From positions 62,001 to 126,000 of the forward strand of contig JAMPXB010000006.1 in the NCBI GenBank assembly GCA_023701435.1: a DNA stretch of 64,000 nucleotides. Direction: 5' to 3'. This stretch comes from Bacteriovoracaceae bacterium. GTDB lineage: Bacteria > Bdellovibrionota > Bacteriovoracia > Bacteriovoracales > Bacteriovoracaceae. Shown here piece by piece: positions 52,694-61,633 of the stretch. How positions within the stretch are numbered: the stretch's first letter is position 1; each line of letters opens with the position of its first letter. Made by a program: the position numbers and the translations under genes. The notes under the pieces are model-generated. The model was given only the letters and a program-made list of their open reading frames with translations, ran no database searches and was not told the DNA's origin.

Positions 52694-53500
52694 ATGAAAA
52701 AGCTCTTTTTTGCGGGCCTGATGCTCACCTGTTCATTTCTCCAGGCCGAAACATTTAAAAGCCGGATCCAGTCCATTGAAGATGGCATCATTAAGTTTGA
52801 TAATGGCCGCGTCGCTTTCCAGGATCTGAAGAGCTTTAATCTTCATCCCGATGATTACATTGAAGTCAAAATTGATGAGCTCTCAACTCTCCTCTCCTAT
52901 AAAAAACTTCATTCACCGGAAGATACCAATTTAAAGCAGTTCACTTTGCGAACTGAGGAAACAACTCCTCCGCTTTTCGAACCAACAATCGTTCAAGGTA
53001 TGGATGAGGCCTGGAAAATCTTTAATCGCTCTAATCCTTATTGGAAAAGAGTTTCAGAGTGTACTGACCGCGCCCACGTGTGGGCCCATCAGGAATTCAA
53101 AACCACTGGAACAAAATCACGAAAAATATTCGTCTTTCTGACGGCTTCCTATATCAATAGTGTCCGTTTTAAGTGGTGGTTCCATGTGGCCCCTCTTTAT
53201 CGTGTGAATGATAACGGCACCATCAAGGAACTGGTCATGGACTACCGTTATTCGGACCGTCCGCAGACAGTTAAAGAATGGACCGATCTCTTCGTCTATA
53301 CTAAACGCCCTTGTAAAGTGACGACCAGGTTCTCTGAATATGATGTGAACCCACAGACAGAAAACTGCTACCTTATTTATGAGAGCATGCACTACAAAAT
53401 TCCGGGTGAAATTCACGAGCAGGAATTAAGTGGTCGCTATAAGACATCAAGCAGTGAATCAGAAATCAAGGCTTCTCTACGCTACGCCTTTCAACAATAA
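52694..53500 (+). CDS. Exported protein of unknown function
   Basis: A 268-residue protein. ATG 52694 has GGAGG four bases upstream. The signal peptide ends near LQA-ET. The mature part has a strand-rich start and an alpha/beta middle with a CTDRAHVWAHQEF stretch and a later Cys pair. The His and Cys near CTDRAHVWAHQE resemble protein-glutaminase-like Cys-His layouts, but this is a suggestion only. The next gene begins 10 bp after its stop. Confidence 0.65.
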   Translation: MKKLFFAGLMLTCSFLQAETFKSRIQSIEDGIIKFDNGRVAFQDLKSFNLHPDDYIEVKIDELSTLLSYKKLHSPEDTNLKQFTLRTEETTPPLFEPTIVQGMDEAWKIFNRSNPYWKRVSECTDRAHVWAHQEFKTTGTKSRKIFVFLTASYINSVRFKWWFHVAPLYRVNDNGTIKELVMDYRYSDRPQTVKEWTDLFVYTKRPCKVTTRFSEYDVNPQTENCYLIYESMHYKIPGEIHEQELSGRYKTSSSESEIKASLRYAFQQ

Positions 53501-53510
53501 AGAGTACATT

Positions 53511-54164
53511 ATGAAAAATACGATACCTTTCATTCTTATTTCAGCTTCTCTCCTCATGGCCTGCGGCAAAGACGGTGGTAGCGGAGGAAATAGCCTCTCC
53601 AATGTTAGCCGAAACCCAGCGCTCGAAGGGCAAAAAGCCGAAGGCTCCTACCGCGCTATCTTGCGCCCCTTGAACAATCACCTCTCAGGCTTTCTACCAA
53701 GCGGCGTGGCCGAAATTAACATTCTTGGCGACAGTGTTCAGGTTAAGACCCTGCTTGATGATGATGCCCGTGTGAACCATCTGCAAAGCATTCACATGGG
53801 AACTGTTTGTCCTACGATTGAGAATGACCTTAACAAAGATGGACTGATTGATATCATTGAGGCGAAAAAAGCTTCAGGAGAAGTTTTTATTCCACTCGAT
53901 GCTGATCTCAATTCAGATGCAGAAGGTGCGGGCCTTTATCCTCTTGGTGACAGTTTTACTTATATTGAAAACGCTTCCCTTTCAAAATTAGAAAGTGATG
54001 CTAAATCTCGCACTGGCCAGAGCCTGAAACTTGCCGGACGGGTGGTTCTTATTCACGGAGTAAACGGTGGAACGATAATGCCTGAAACCGTGGCGACTCA
54101 AGGATCTATGACCAGACAGGCCTCAGTGCCAATAGCGTGTGGGATATTACGAAAAGAAAAATAA
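53511..54164 (+). CDS. Lipoprotein of unknown function
   Basis: A 217-residue protein with lipobox LLMAC followed by a Gly/Ser linker. The mature region has a long acidic-to-mixed stretch with NDLNKDGLIDIIEAKK, an EF-hand-like Asp/Asn pattern that could bind calcium (D-x-N-x-D-type loop), and a second similar DADLNSDAEG. One Cys near each end of the mature region. ATG 53511 chosen after the upstream stop; no strong Shine-Dalgarno. Function unknown. Confidence 0.65.
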   Translation: MKNTIPFILISASLLMACGKDGGSGGNSLSNVSRNPALEGQKAEGSYRAILRPLNNHLSGFLPSGVAEINILGDSVQVKTLLDDDARVNHLQSIHMGTVCPTIENDLNKDGLIDIIEAKKASGEVFIPLDADLNSDAEGAGLYPLGDSFTYIENASLSKLESDAKSRTGQSLKLAGRVVLIHGVNGGTIMPETVATQGSMTRQASVPIACGILRKEK

Positions 54165-54181
54165 AAAAATACATTTCATAT

Positions 54182-55297
54182 TCAAGGACGGCATTTCCAC
54201 TGTAAGGTCCGGCATTGCTCTATAAGCCTCTCTAGCTGTTGATCCCTAGAGTTCCTCTTGACCTGAGTGAACAATGTTGACCGGGATGCATCCAGGTCAA
54301 AATATTTAAATTGAGAATATGCTATGGCGTATGCCAGATCCTTGTTTTGAAGAATCATTTCATGCTTTAAGGGGACAGTGAGAAGACCTGCATAGTTCTC
54401 CTGAGTCAGGAACTTGGCCGATTTGGAAAGTAGAAATTCGTTCTCATCACCAAAGATGAAATAATAATCAGCAATAACCTGACGGCCGGCCACTTTATAG
54501 AACTCGGCTGCATGTTTTAAATATGTCGGGTCTTGCAGTGAAAGATTTTCAAAAATGTGGGCGATTGAATGATACTTCCCTTCCAAAAATAAATTCTTAA
54601 CTAAAAGTCCTGTCAGCTCAATGGCCTTGGGATGACAGGCATGAGCGGTTTCCAGAACCTTGATGTCCCGAATCTTTTCAGCTTCCAGTGTTTCCCACAA
54701 TTTTAAATACGTTCCAGGTTCAGCACATGTTGAAAGAAATTTTTGACGCAAATTATCAGCAAAAGAAACCAGCCCCTTGCGAATTAAATATTTCTGTCCG
54801 ACCAGAAAGTAATCCATATCCTCGGACTGATGATTTAAAAGGACCCCCAAAAGCTTATCGACCTGACCACTTTTATTTAAACAATCAGCGAAGGTATCCC
54901 AGTCTGCTCCAACAATATTATTAAGCCCGCTTTTTAAATATAGCTCGGAACAAATGCTGTGTTTTTTCAAAGCCGAAGCTGTCCGGGCCCACAATTTATA
55001 ATAATCCCCCGGAAGATTCTTGAATTTGCTCCCCTGCTCCAAAGCAGTAAAAGCCTTTTGATAGTTCTTTAAAGAAAAATGTGCTTCTGACAAATAATAA
55101 TAATATTGTCCAAGCTGATCCTTGTTTTTTTCAATTGACGAAAATTGTTTTATTACTTCATGATGTTTTTTATCAACAATCAAGGCGTGCAAAAAAGGCA
55201 ACCCTTCCAATTCATCATATCTTTTTTCTTCCTCTTCCGTCAGTGCCAAGACTGAAAAGGAAAATAAGGCAATAAAGAAGAAATTAATTAAGTTCAA
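54182..55297 (-). CDS. TPR-like exported protein, last gene of the TonB operon
   Basis: A 371-residue protein. A signal peptide is followed by helical repeats of about 34 residues (YYYLSEAHFSLKNYQKAFTALEQG and later ones), fitting TPR-type repeats. In the vibrio TonB2 gene order a TPR protein likewise follows TonB. It would face the periplasm and may link the complex to a partner. Its start overlaps the tonB stop by 14 bp. Confidence 0.75.
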   Translation of the reverse strand: MNLINFFFIALFSFSVLALTEEEEKRYDELEGLPFLHALIVDKKHHEVIKQFSSIEKNKDQLGQYYYYLSEAHFSLKNYQKAFTALEQGSKFKNLPGDYYKLWARTASALKKHSICSELYLKSGLNNIVGADWDTFADCLNKSGQVDKLLGVLLNHQSEDMDYFLVGQKYLIRKGLVSFADNLRQKFLSTCAEPGTYLKLWETLEAEKIRDIKVLETAHACHPKAIELTGLLVKNLFLEGKYHSIAHIFENLSLQDPTYLKHAAEFYKVAGRQVIADYYFIFGDENEFLLSKSAKFLTQENYAGLLTVPLKHEMILQNKDLAYAIAYSQFKYFDLDASRSTLFTQVKRNSRDQQLERLIEQCRTLQWKCRP

Positions 55298-55913
55298 AAT
55301 TCACCTTCTGTTTTATTCGACTGATAACAGCTTTGCCATTTTCAATGCCTGGCTCAAAACTCCATTTCATAACAGCTTCAATTGCCACTTGTTCAAAAAG
55401 TCCCTGGGGGTTGGCCGTAAGGACTTTGGCCTGTGAAACCTGACCCCTTTCTGAAATAATAATTTCCAAAATTACGTATCCTTCAATTCCTCTCGCTTGG
55501 GCCGATTGAGGATAAACAGGATTAACCACCTGGATGGCACGGGCCGGACGGTTCTCCCCCCCTGTATCTTGTGCCAATTGGCCAGTGGAGGTTTCCCCTT
55601 GGCTGATGTTAATGCTTCCCCCACCACCATTCCCCTCTGATACAACCCCTGCAGACAAGGTGTTTAAGTCCCCGGCAAAGGAAGAAGGTGCACTAAGCAC
55701 CTGGGACAAGCTTGCAATCTTTTCAATTTGGGGAACTTCTTCTTGAGGAGTATCTTTTACTTCTACTTTACGAACGATCTTTGTTTTGATCTTCGCTTCT
55801 TCAACCCGAAACAGTTCACTCGGAGCCTTTACAGTTGAAAGCAATACGCCCAGACAAAGAAAAAGTGGGACTAAAACTGATCCCAGAAATAATTCTTCTT
55901 TTTCCAGTTTCAT
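55284..55913 (-). CDS. TonB energy-transducer protein
   Basis: A 209-residue protein. One N-terminal TM helix, then a short, not strongly proline-rich, linker, and a C-terminal TonB domain: YPQSAQARGIEGYVILEIII, a VAIEAVMKWSFEPG strand-helix and a KVNFELN end. It carries proton-motive force to the outer-membrane receptor. Its ATG overlaps the upstream gene stop (ATGA). The short linker implies a short reach, as for other TonB2-type proteins. Confidence 0.9.
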   Translation of the reverse strand: MKLEKEELFLGSVLVPLFLCLGVLLSTVKAPSELFRVEEAKIKTKIVRKVEVKDTPQEEVPQIEKIASLSQVLSAPSSFAGDLNTLSAGVVSEGNGGGGSINISQGETSTGQLAQDTGGENRPARAIQVVNPVYPQSAQARGIEGYVILEIIISERGQVSQAKVLTANPQGLFEQVAIEAVMKWSFEPGIENGKAVISRIKQKVNFELN

Positions 55914-56671
55914 GCTCTCGCCAATAGTATAAAGAGCCCCAATACTGCCATCATAATGATCGCCATTACAATTCCAGGAATGGCATCAGCGACTGACTCT
56001 TTCCATGACTTGGCCACTTTAAGGCCTGTTCTTTCAAAATCCGGACTGAAGAGAAGAATTTCATTGGCCTCAGCTGAGCTGATAACTTTTAGAAATTCAT
56101 CATTATAAGGGGCAAGAACAAAAATCTCAGATCCTTTTTTTCCTCTTGCCGAAAATAGACCCTGAAACAGCACTTCGCCCTGGATCAGGTGTCCATTTTC
56201 ATCCAAAAAAGCATGGCTTCTCCACTTTTCAGTGCTCAATGCTTCGATCAATCCAAATGCGTCATTGAGAGTAGCTTCAAATTTCTTAATCACATCAGAT
56301 TCGGTCGAAGGTGCATGGGAGATTCCAAGTTTGGACCTGATGGTTTGAAATTTTTCTTGAATTTTAAGATCATTCTTTTCCAGCTGGCCGCTCATCTGGG
56401 AACTTTCTTTTGTCATTTTTTCCAAGGTCTTATAGTCTTCATGCAATTCCTGGTTCTTCAGCATCAATCGTGACAGTTCGGCCTGTTTTAGAGCAATATC
56501 TTTTTCTGCCTTGCTCTTTCGCTTATCCAGGCTTGTCATCATGTTGTTTTTCATTTTCAAGAGTCCATCTTTCTGAGCAAGCAGAAAAGACCTTTCCCTA
56601 ATGTAAGCATCTTCCAAAGTAATATCTGCCCATGCTGAAAAGCTAAGTAACATCATAAGGATATATTTCAT
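55910..56671 (-). CDS. Periplasmic coiled-coil plus C-terminal TM protein (split TtpC/ExbB-like N-terminus)
   Basis: A 253-residue protein. A signal peptide leads to a long coiled coil (residues ~20-110), then a globular region, and one TM helix near the C-terminus (IPGIVMAIIMMAVLGLFILL). In vibrio TonB2 systems, TtpC is a long MotA/TolQ/ExbB-type protein with a coiled-coil N-terminal half; here only that half plus one TM is present and no ExbB-type core follows. It overlaps neighbours by ATGA on both sides. Confidence 0.7.
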   Translation of the reverse strand: MKYILMMLLSFSAWADITLEDAYIRERSFLLAQKDGLLKMKNNMMTSLDKRKSKAEKDIALKQAELSRLMLKNQELHEDYKTLEKMTKESSQMSGQLEKNDLKIQEKFQTIRSKLGISHAPSTESDVIKKFEATLNDAFGLIEALSTEKWRSHAFLDENGHLIQGEVLFQGLFSARGKKGSEIFVLAPYNDEFLKVISSAEANEILLFSPDFERTGLKVAKSWKESVADAIPGIVMAIIMMAVLGLFILLARA

Positions 56672-57405
56672 AAATTAATTCCCGGTAATTGATAGAGACC
56701 CGTTTTTTGCTGTTGCTTGAATTGAGTCAAGAGAGTCTCAATCATTTTCTTAGAGGAGGCATCGTCATAAAAAATCAGCTCCCATTGATTATTAAAATGA
56801 AGCTGTCCATACTGGCCTTCGGCCGTCCGAAAGTAACCTTTTGTACGTCCCAAACGCACCATTTCCACATGATAGAGTTTCTCTCTGACCTGCAAGGGAG
56901 AAAGACTAAAATCGGCTTCCTGGGATTTGTTTAAGTCATTCTCCAATACGAACCAAGTCTGCAATAGAGCGTGCTCATAGGAGATCTTTTTTTGTTCAAA
57001 ATCCATTTTTAATTTCTGAACCCGGTCTTTTAACTTTGAAGCATAAAGTGGATGGGCCCTATCCAAAGACATCTCATACTTAGTCCAAAAATCTCTTAGC
57101 CATAAAACGGACAATTTATTAATTGTCTTAATGGAGTAAGACTCGAGTTTTTTCTTTCCCAACTGGATTTGAGTATTAAATTGTTCCTGCCGAAACTTTT
57201 CCTTTAATATCTGGGCCGTCAACTCCTGGTCACGCTGTATATAAACGTCCATTTCCGCCTGCTGCCCCTTTTTAAGATTCTCAACTTCTAAGGATATAAG
57301 CTCCACCTCTTGTCGCAATTGACTAGTCTCTGCAACCGTTTGGTCAAGCTTACCGGCAAATGATGGAGTAATCGTCAAAGTCAGAATTAGCACTAAAAAT
57401 TTCAT
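56668..57405 (-). CDS. DUF3450-like periplasmic coiled-coil protein
   Basis: A 245-residue protein with a signal peptide and a coiled-coil N-terminal half; the C-terminal part carries VEMVRLGRTKGYFRTAEGQYG, similar to the RLGR core of DUF3450 proteins. DUF3450 genes sit beside ExbB/ExbD/TonB in several vibrio-type TonB systems. The start overlaps the ExbD stop (TAATG), so expression is coupled. Role in the complex is unknown. Confidence 0.7.
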   Translation of the reverse strand: MKFLVLILTLTITPSFAGKLDQTVAETSQLRQEVELISLEVENLKKGQQAEMDVYIQRDQELTAQILKEKFRQEQFNTQIQLGKKKLESYSIKTINKLSVLWLRDFWTKYEMSLDRAHPLYASKLKDRVQKLKMDFEQKKISYEHALLQTWFVLENDLNKSQEADFSLSPLQVREKLYHVEMVRLGRTKGYFRTAEGQYGQLHFNNQWELIFYDDASSKKMIETLLTQFKQQQKTGLYQLPGINL

Positions 57406-57818
57406 TATTCCTCCAGACCACTAGTCGTTGAAATGGCAATTTTTTGAATACCACTGGATTTAATCAGGTCAATAACTTTGACTACCGAGCCGTAATCCAG
57501 GCCTTTATCGGCCGTCAAAAGGGCCTCTACCTGAGAATTTTTTTTGAATTCTAAATCCCCTCGTGTTCTTAGTTCAGCTTCCGAGACCGGCTCACCACCG
57601 ACAAATAAATAACCTTCTTCATTTACCGTTACCTGAAAGGGCTCACTACCTTGAGAAACCTCTCCGGAAGAAGCCTGAGGAATATCCACTTTGATCTTGG
57701 ATTGTTCAGAAGCTGGCGAGGCCACCATGAAGATAATCAACACCACCAGAATGATGTCCACCAAAGGGACAATATTAATGTCTGAAATTTCATCTTGCTC
57801 TTGATTTACTGCTGCCAT
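57405..57818 (-). CDS. ExbD/TolR family proton channel subunit
   Basis: A 137-residue protein. The single TM near residues 15-35 carries the key Asp in INIVPLVDIILVVLIIFMV; the C-terminal periplasmic domain is beta-alpha-beta. With ExbB it forms the proton channel powering TonB. The TM Asp corresponds to the residue essential for proton movement. It starts 2 bp after the ExbB stop. Confidence 0.92.
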   Translation of the reverse strand: MAAVNQEQDEISDINIVPLVDIILVVLIIFMVASPASEQSKIKVDIPQASSGEVSQGSEPFQVTVNEEGYLFVGGEPVSEAELRTRGDLEFKKNSQVEALLTADKGLDYGSVVKVIDLIKSSGIQKIAISTTSGLEE

Positions 57819-57820
57819 AA

Positions 57821-58453
57821 TTAATTCTTCCCACTCTCAAGAGTGCGCTCATAAAGGAACAATAACTCCTTACAAGATTCAAGATTATTAAAAATACTTT
57901 TCACCTGACGCGAGAAAAAATTAAAGGCCAATACCGCGGGAATCGCCACCATCAGGCCCGCTGCCGTAGCTATCAATGCAGAAGAGATGCCGGCCATGAC
58001 TGAGCTACCACCAGCTGAAGAACTGTTCATATCATTGAAGGCTTTCATGATCCCCAAAACCGTGCCGAATAGACCTATATAGGGGCCATTTGAACCAACT
58101 GTTGCCAGAAAGCCCAAGAATCTTTCATAACGGGGCTTTTCACTCTGTGAGATATATTTAAAGATCTCTTCCACTCCAGACTGCCCATATTTCTTATAGT
58201 GCTCCAAGCTCAAATGAATGGCCCGATCTTCCACTTCATTGAGGTTAGTAATCATCGTTTGCAGACGAGCATAATCTTGATGTTCAAGCACTTCTTTAAG
58301 TTCGGCTTGTCTTTTTCGGCTATGAACAACTCGCTTCTTTAAAAAAGTAAAGCGCTCGACGATCATTATCAGACTCAAAAAACACAGACCCAACAAGAGA
58401 TACAAAACCCCCTGGTCTACATAATGGGCAATGGCAAAGATTCTCTCATTCAT
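57821..58453 (-). CDS. ExbB/MotA/TolQ family proton channel subunit
   Basis: A 210-residue, three-TM protein. The conserved segments around TM2 (LATVGSNGPYIGLFGTVLGIMKAF) and TM3 (SSALIATAAGLMVAIPAVLAFN) carry the Thr/Gly pattern of the ExbB pore. It forms a pentamer around ExbD. Its ATG overlaps the upstream ankyrin gene stop (ATGA), coupling receptor-side and motor-side genes. Confidence 0.93.
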   Translation of the reverse strand: MNERIFAIAHYVDQGVLYLLLGLCFLSLIMIVERFTFLKKRVVHSRKRQAELKEVLEHQDYARLQTMITNLNEVEDRAIHLSLEHYKKYGQSGVEEIFKYISQSEKPRYERFLGFLATVGSNGPYIGLFGTVLGIMKAFNDMNSSSAGGSSVMAGISSALIATAAGLMVAIPAVLAFNFFSRQVKSIFNNLESCKELLFLYERTLESGKN

Positions 58454-59154
58454 TCGATGGCTCCAAGTTTCATTAAGAGTTTTTCAATATTTTTCAGCTT
58501 TAATTCTTTAGCAATTTGTAAGGGCGACTCGCCCAGCTTGTTTTTTAAATTTACATCCAGGCCGTATTTCGGCTGGGCGAGTAACCGCAGGACGTTTTCC
58601 AACTTTTGTTTTACGCAAAAGGTGAGAAAGGTTTCACCTTCAAAAGTTTCTGTATCCACGCCCAGTTCCGAAGCGAGAATATAAAAATTTACCGGAGGTT
58701 TTTCTTCCAATGTTTTTTTCAGATCCAGGATGAAATTATTTTTTGCCTGAAAGAACAGGTTCCTTTTCAATTCAATGACTAGCTCAGGAAAAATGGCACG
58801 TTTAATTTTGATGTCGGCTTCACCGTAGTCCTCACCGCTCTGCCCATTTCGGTCTTTAAAATGGACATCGGCTTTATGCTTAATCAAATACTCAATGACT
58901 GAAATTTTTGACCAGAAACAGGCTTCAGTGAGCAAGGTCCTACCGCTCGAGAATTCAAATTCAGGGGTTCCTCCCGCCTTTAAAAACTTTTCAATGCTTA
59001 CTAAATCTTCATCCATGATGTTTTGAGATAATTCGTCTGGGTTAGTCACTTGATAAGTGTCCTTTACCCCCTGGCTACCAAAAGAAACCTGGTCATGCTG
59101 ACCACAGGCCATCAACAAGGTAAGACTAAAAATAAGCGCTAAGATTGAAGACAT
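58450..59154 (-). CDS. Ankyrin-repeat lipoprotein
   Basis: A 234-residue protein with lipobox LLMAC; the mature part has ankyrin repeats (GRTLLTEACFWSKISVIEYLIKHKADVHFKDRNGQS, and a second pair near the C-terminus with NLKNKLGESPLQIAKEL). As a periplasmic protein-protein interaction module it may link the receptor to the ExbBD/TonB parts. The start overlaps the receptor gene by 29 bp. Confidence 0.8.
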   Translation of the reverse strand: MSSILALIFSLTLLMACGQHDQVSFGSQGVKDTYQVTNPDELSQNIMDEDLVSIEKFLKAGGTPEFEFSSGRTLLTEACFWSKISVIEYLIKHKADVHFKDRNGQSGEDYGEADIKIKRAIFPELVIELKRNLFFQAKNNFILDLKKTLEEKPPVNFYILASELGVDTETFEGETFLTFCVKQKLENVLRLLAQPKYGLDVNLKNKLGESPLQIAKELKLKNIEKLLMKLGAIE

Positions 59155-61624
59155 AACTTCTCCCTCTTTGACGGGAGCGTACGACTTCTCCCCCTTGAGA
59201 ACTGATGGCCACAGGATTTAATAGGTTTCTCGCTCTTAAACCATAGCCCCAATCACCAAATTTTTGATTAAAGATGAAATCCAGCTGATGCACCGGCTGT
59301 TCATAAACATCGGGCCTGGCATTGGTGCCCACTTCTGTGATTCGCTTTCCAACTACGTTGTAAACCAGGCCGGAACTGATTTTGTATTGAGGACGATCAT
59401 AGAGAAGCTGAATATTTGCCACGTAAGGTGACTGTCCCTGCAAAGGACGTTCTTTCGAAGTTTGATTCCCTTGAGAAGCATCGATTGTGACGATGGAATT
59501 AATAACCGAGACATTACTAGCGACGCTCCAACGTCTAAAAGTACGGGCGATATTTCTTAAAGAATACCGACCTTCGACCTCTGCTCCGTAGTTAGTGGCC
59601 GTTTCGGCATTCATGAAGGTCTTGACCAGCTTGTCACCCGGTTCAAAGACCGCCTCGATCGGGGCCTGAAAGTCCTTATAGAAGAAACCCAAGGAATAGT
59701 AGTCACTATCAGCAAAGTATCTTTCATATCGCAAGTCCCAGTTTTTGATGACCGTTCCTTTTAAGTGACTGTTTCCTATGACGTCATAACCAGTCTCATC
59801 TTCAATATATGATACAGTTGAAAGTTCTCGAAAATCAGGACGAGCAACCGTTTCACCATAGGCCAAGCGAAAACGTTCATCCTTAGTCACCTTCCAGGTG
59901 ACATTATATGAAGGTAAAACATCATCCATTTTGAGACTACCTTCAGAAGTAGGCATATCCGGTTCATAATATTTGAAGGTCTTCACTTCCTGCAGAGAAC
60001 GCTCTTTTCTGGCACCTACCACCATGGTCCATTTCTCAGAAGGACTCATTTCAACGGCCGTGTAATACGACATGAGTTGTTGATCGCCCGTGAAACTGTC
60101 TGCCGAATCAGTGATATTAGTCAGTAGGAAGGCGTCAGAACCACGTTGGCCCAAAATGGTCTCCGTGTCCTGAGATAAATCAGGAACCGAACCTGGCGCA
60201 AAATTATTTTTCAGGTGTAATCGATAAACATCGGAGATACGTTTTTTTGTATTTTGTGCCCCACCGAATTTTAATAAAAATTTGCGATCACCTCTTTCAT
60301 ACAGCTTTAAATCAAGGTCCGCGCCAATTTCCTGTGATTGATCTTCGAGCTGACTAAAGACCCTCTTGTTCCCGGCCACATCGGTTTCCAGAACATATTG
60401 GCTGCCATCATTATTCCGCATAATCTCGCGGCTATCTGGACTGTCTCTATTGGCAATTGATTTATTAAATCGCCATTTGGCATCCACCGTATCCGATCTA
60501 TGGGCACCGGAAATTTGATTTAAAAAGAGTTGCCGCTCGGTCCATTCCATCAATGTATATTTTCGACTACTGAATGAATCACTGGATTTTTCCGTTATTT
60601 TTTCCTGTGTCAGGTTGGTGGAATTCCGCAGTAGGATTGAAGTCAATTTAAATTGGTGGCTATCACGATAGTCGAACCCAAGATCCAGGGCTCCCCCTAA
60701 TTGGACCTCTCGCTCGGCATATGTAACGTTACTTTTATCATCTTTTTCCAGTTTCTGGCCGGCCCCAACGTTATAGGAATTGGCCTGTCGTTCTCCCACA
60801 TCGGCGCCATTGGAATAAATGAACCCCATCAATCCGCCGATTTTTCCCTGGGCAATTTTTTTTGAGTCACCCAACGAAAATTGGATATTGGGCAATACCT
60901 CTCCACTGGATTCTTTGACGTTATATGTATTTGAGAGGGATTTCGTCATTTTGACGATTTCCTCCATCTTAAAACCTTCCGTCTCACTCACTATAATTTT
61001 TTTCTTACTTCTGAATGCATTTCTAATGATGGATGGCATTTTCCTCGTCCCATCATCAAAACCCAAATGATCCTGTTTGCCGCCCAAATAACTCAGCCCA
61101 CTTTGAAAATTATCAGTATTAGCTCCTAAGGTCATTTGCCCGGTAAATTTGGAGGGTATGTTACGAGTCTGTAACTCAATCAGTCCTCCCCCGAATTCGG
61201 CCGGCCGATCGGGAGAAAAACTTTTCTGAACCGTGATGCTTTCCAAAATAGCGACGGGAAAAAGGTCCAGCGGTACGACCCTCCGGGTTGGTTCAGGACT
61301 TGGAACTTGTGATCCATTTAAGAGAACGCTGGAATAACGTTCTCCTAAACCTCTCACGTAAACGAACTTACCATTTACCAAGGTTAACCCTGTCACTCTT
61401 CTTAGTGAAGCTGCCGCATCGGAATCTCCACTTCGACTCATGGCCTCTTGCCCAAGGACATCAGAAACATCGTTCTTTTGCTTTCTCACCTCTAGCAGGG
61501 CCTCAACTGAGTTCTTTATCCGGGGAGCAGCGACCGTCATTTCTTGTATCGCTTCACCAGAAATAGACGATTCTGCGGCCAGATGAGTTGAAAGAATAAG
61601 TGCCAGGATCACCAGGTATTTCAT
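59126..61624 (-). CDS. TonB-dependent outer-membrane receptor
   Basis: An 832-residue protein. A signal peptide ends near LAA-ES; an N-terminal TonB-box-like stretch (EMTVAAPR) precedes the plug (SLRRVTGLTLVNGKFVYVRGLGERYSSVLLNG; SPDRPAEFGGGLIELQTR), followed by the barrel, ending NLSAYF with a terminal Phe. No substrate is evident. ATG 61624 is used because the two codons upstream begin with a TTG. Fusion of the operon to ExbBD/TonB genes suggests this receptor has its own energiser. Confidence 0.92.
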   Translation of the reverse strand: MKYLVILALILSTHLAAESSISGEAIQEMTVAAPRIKNSVEALLEVRKQKNDVSDVLGQEAMSRSGDSDAAASLRRVTGLTLVNGKFVYVRGLGERYSSVLLNGSQVPSPEPTRRVVPLDLFPVAILESITVQKSFSPDRPAEFGGGLIELQTRNIPSKFTGQMTLGANTDNFQSGLSYLGGKQDHLGFDDGTRKMPSIIRNAFRSKKKIIVSETEGFKMEEIVKMTKSLSNTYNVKESSGEVLPNIQFSLGDSKKIAQGKIGGLMGFIYSNGADVGERQANSYNVGAGQKLEKDDKSNVTYAEREVQLGGALDLGFDYRDSHQFKLTSILLRNSTNLTQEKITEKSSDSFSSRKYTLMEWTERQLFLNQISGAHRSDTVDAKWRFNKSIANRDSPDSREIMRNNDGSQYVLETDVAGNKRVFSQLEDQSQEIGADLDLKLYERGDRKFLLKFGGAQNTKKRISDVYRLHLKNNFAPGSVPDLSQDTETILGQRGSDAFLLTNITDSADSFTGDQQLMSYYTAVEMSPSEKWTMVVGARKERSLQEVKTFKYYEPDMPTSEGSLKMDDVLPSYNVTWKVTKDERFRLAYGETVARPDFRELSTVSYIEDETGYDVIGNSHLKGTVIKNWDLRYERYFADSDYYSLGFFYKDFQAPIEAVFEPGDKLVKTFMNAETATNYGAEVEGRYSLRNIARTFRRWSVASNVSVINSIVTIDASQGNQTSKERPLQGQSPYVANIQLLYDRPQYKISSGLVYNVVGKRITEVGTNARPDVYEQPVHQLDFIFNQKFGDWGYGLRARNLLNPVAISSQGGEVVRSRQRGRSYVFNLSAYF

Positions 61625-61633
61625 GGGCAATGA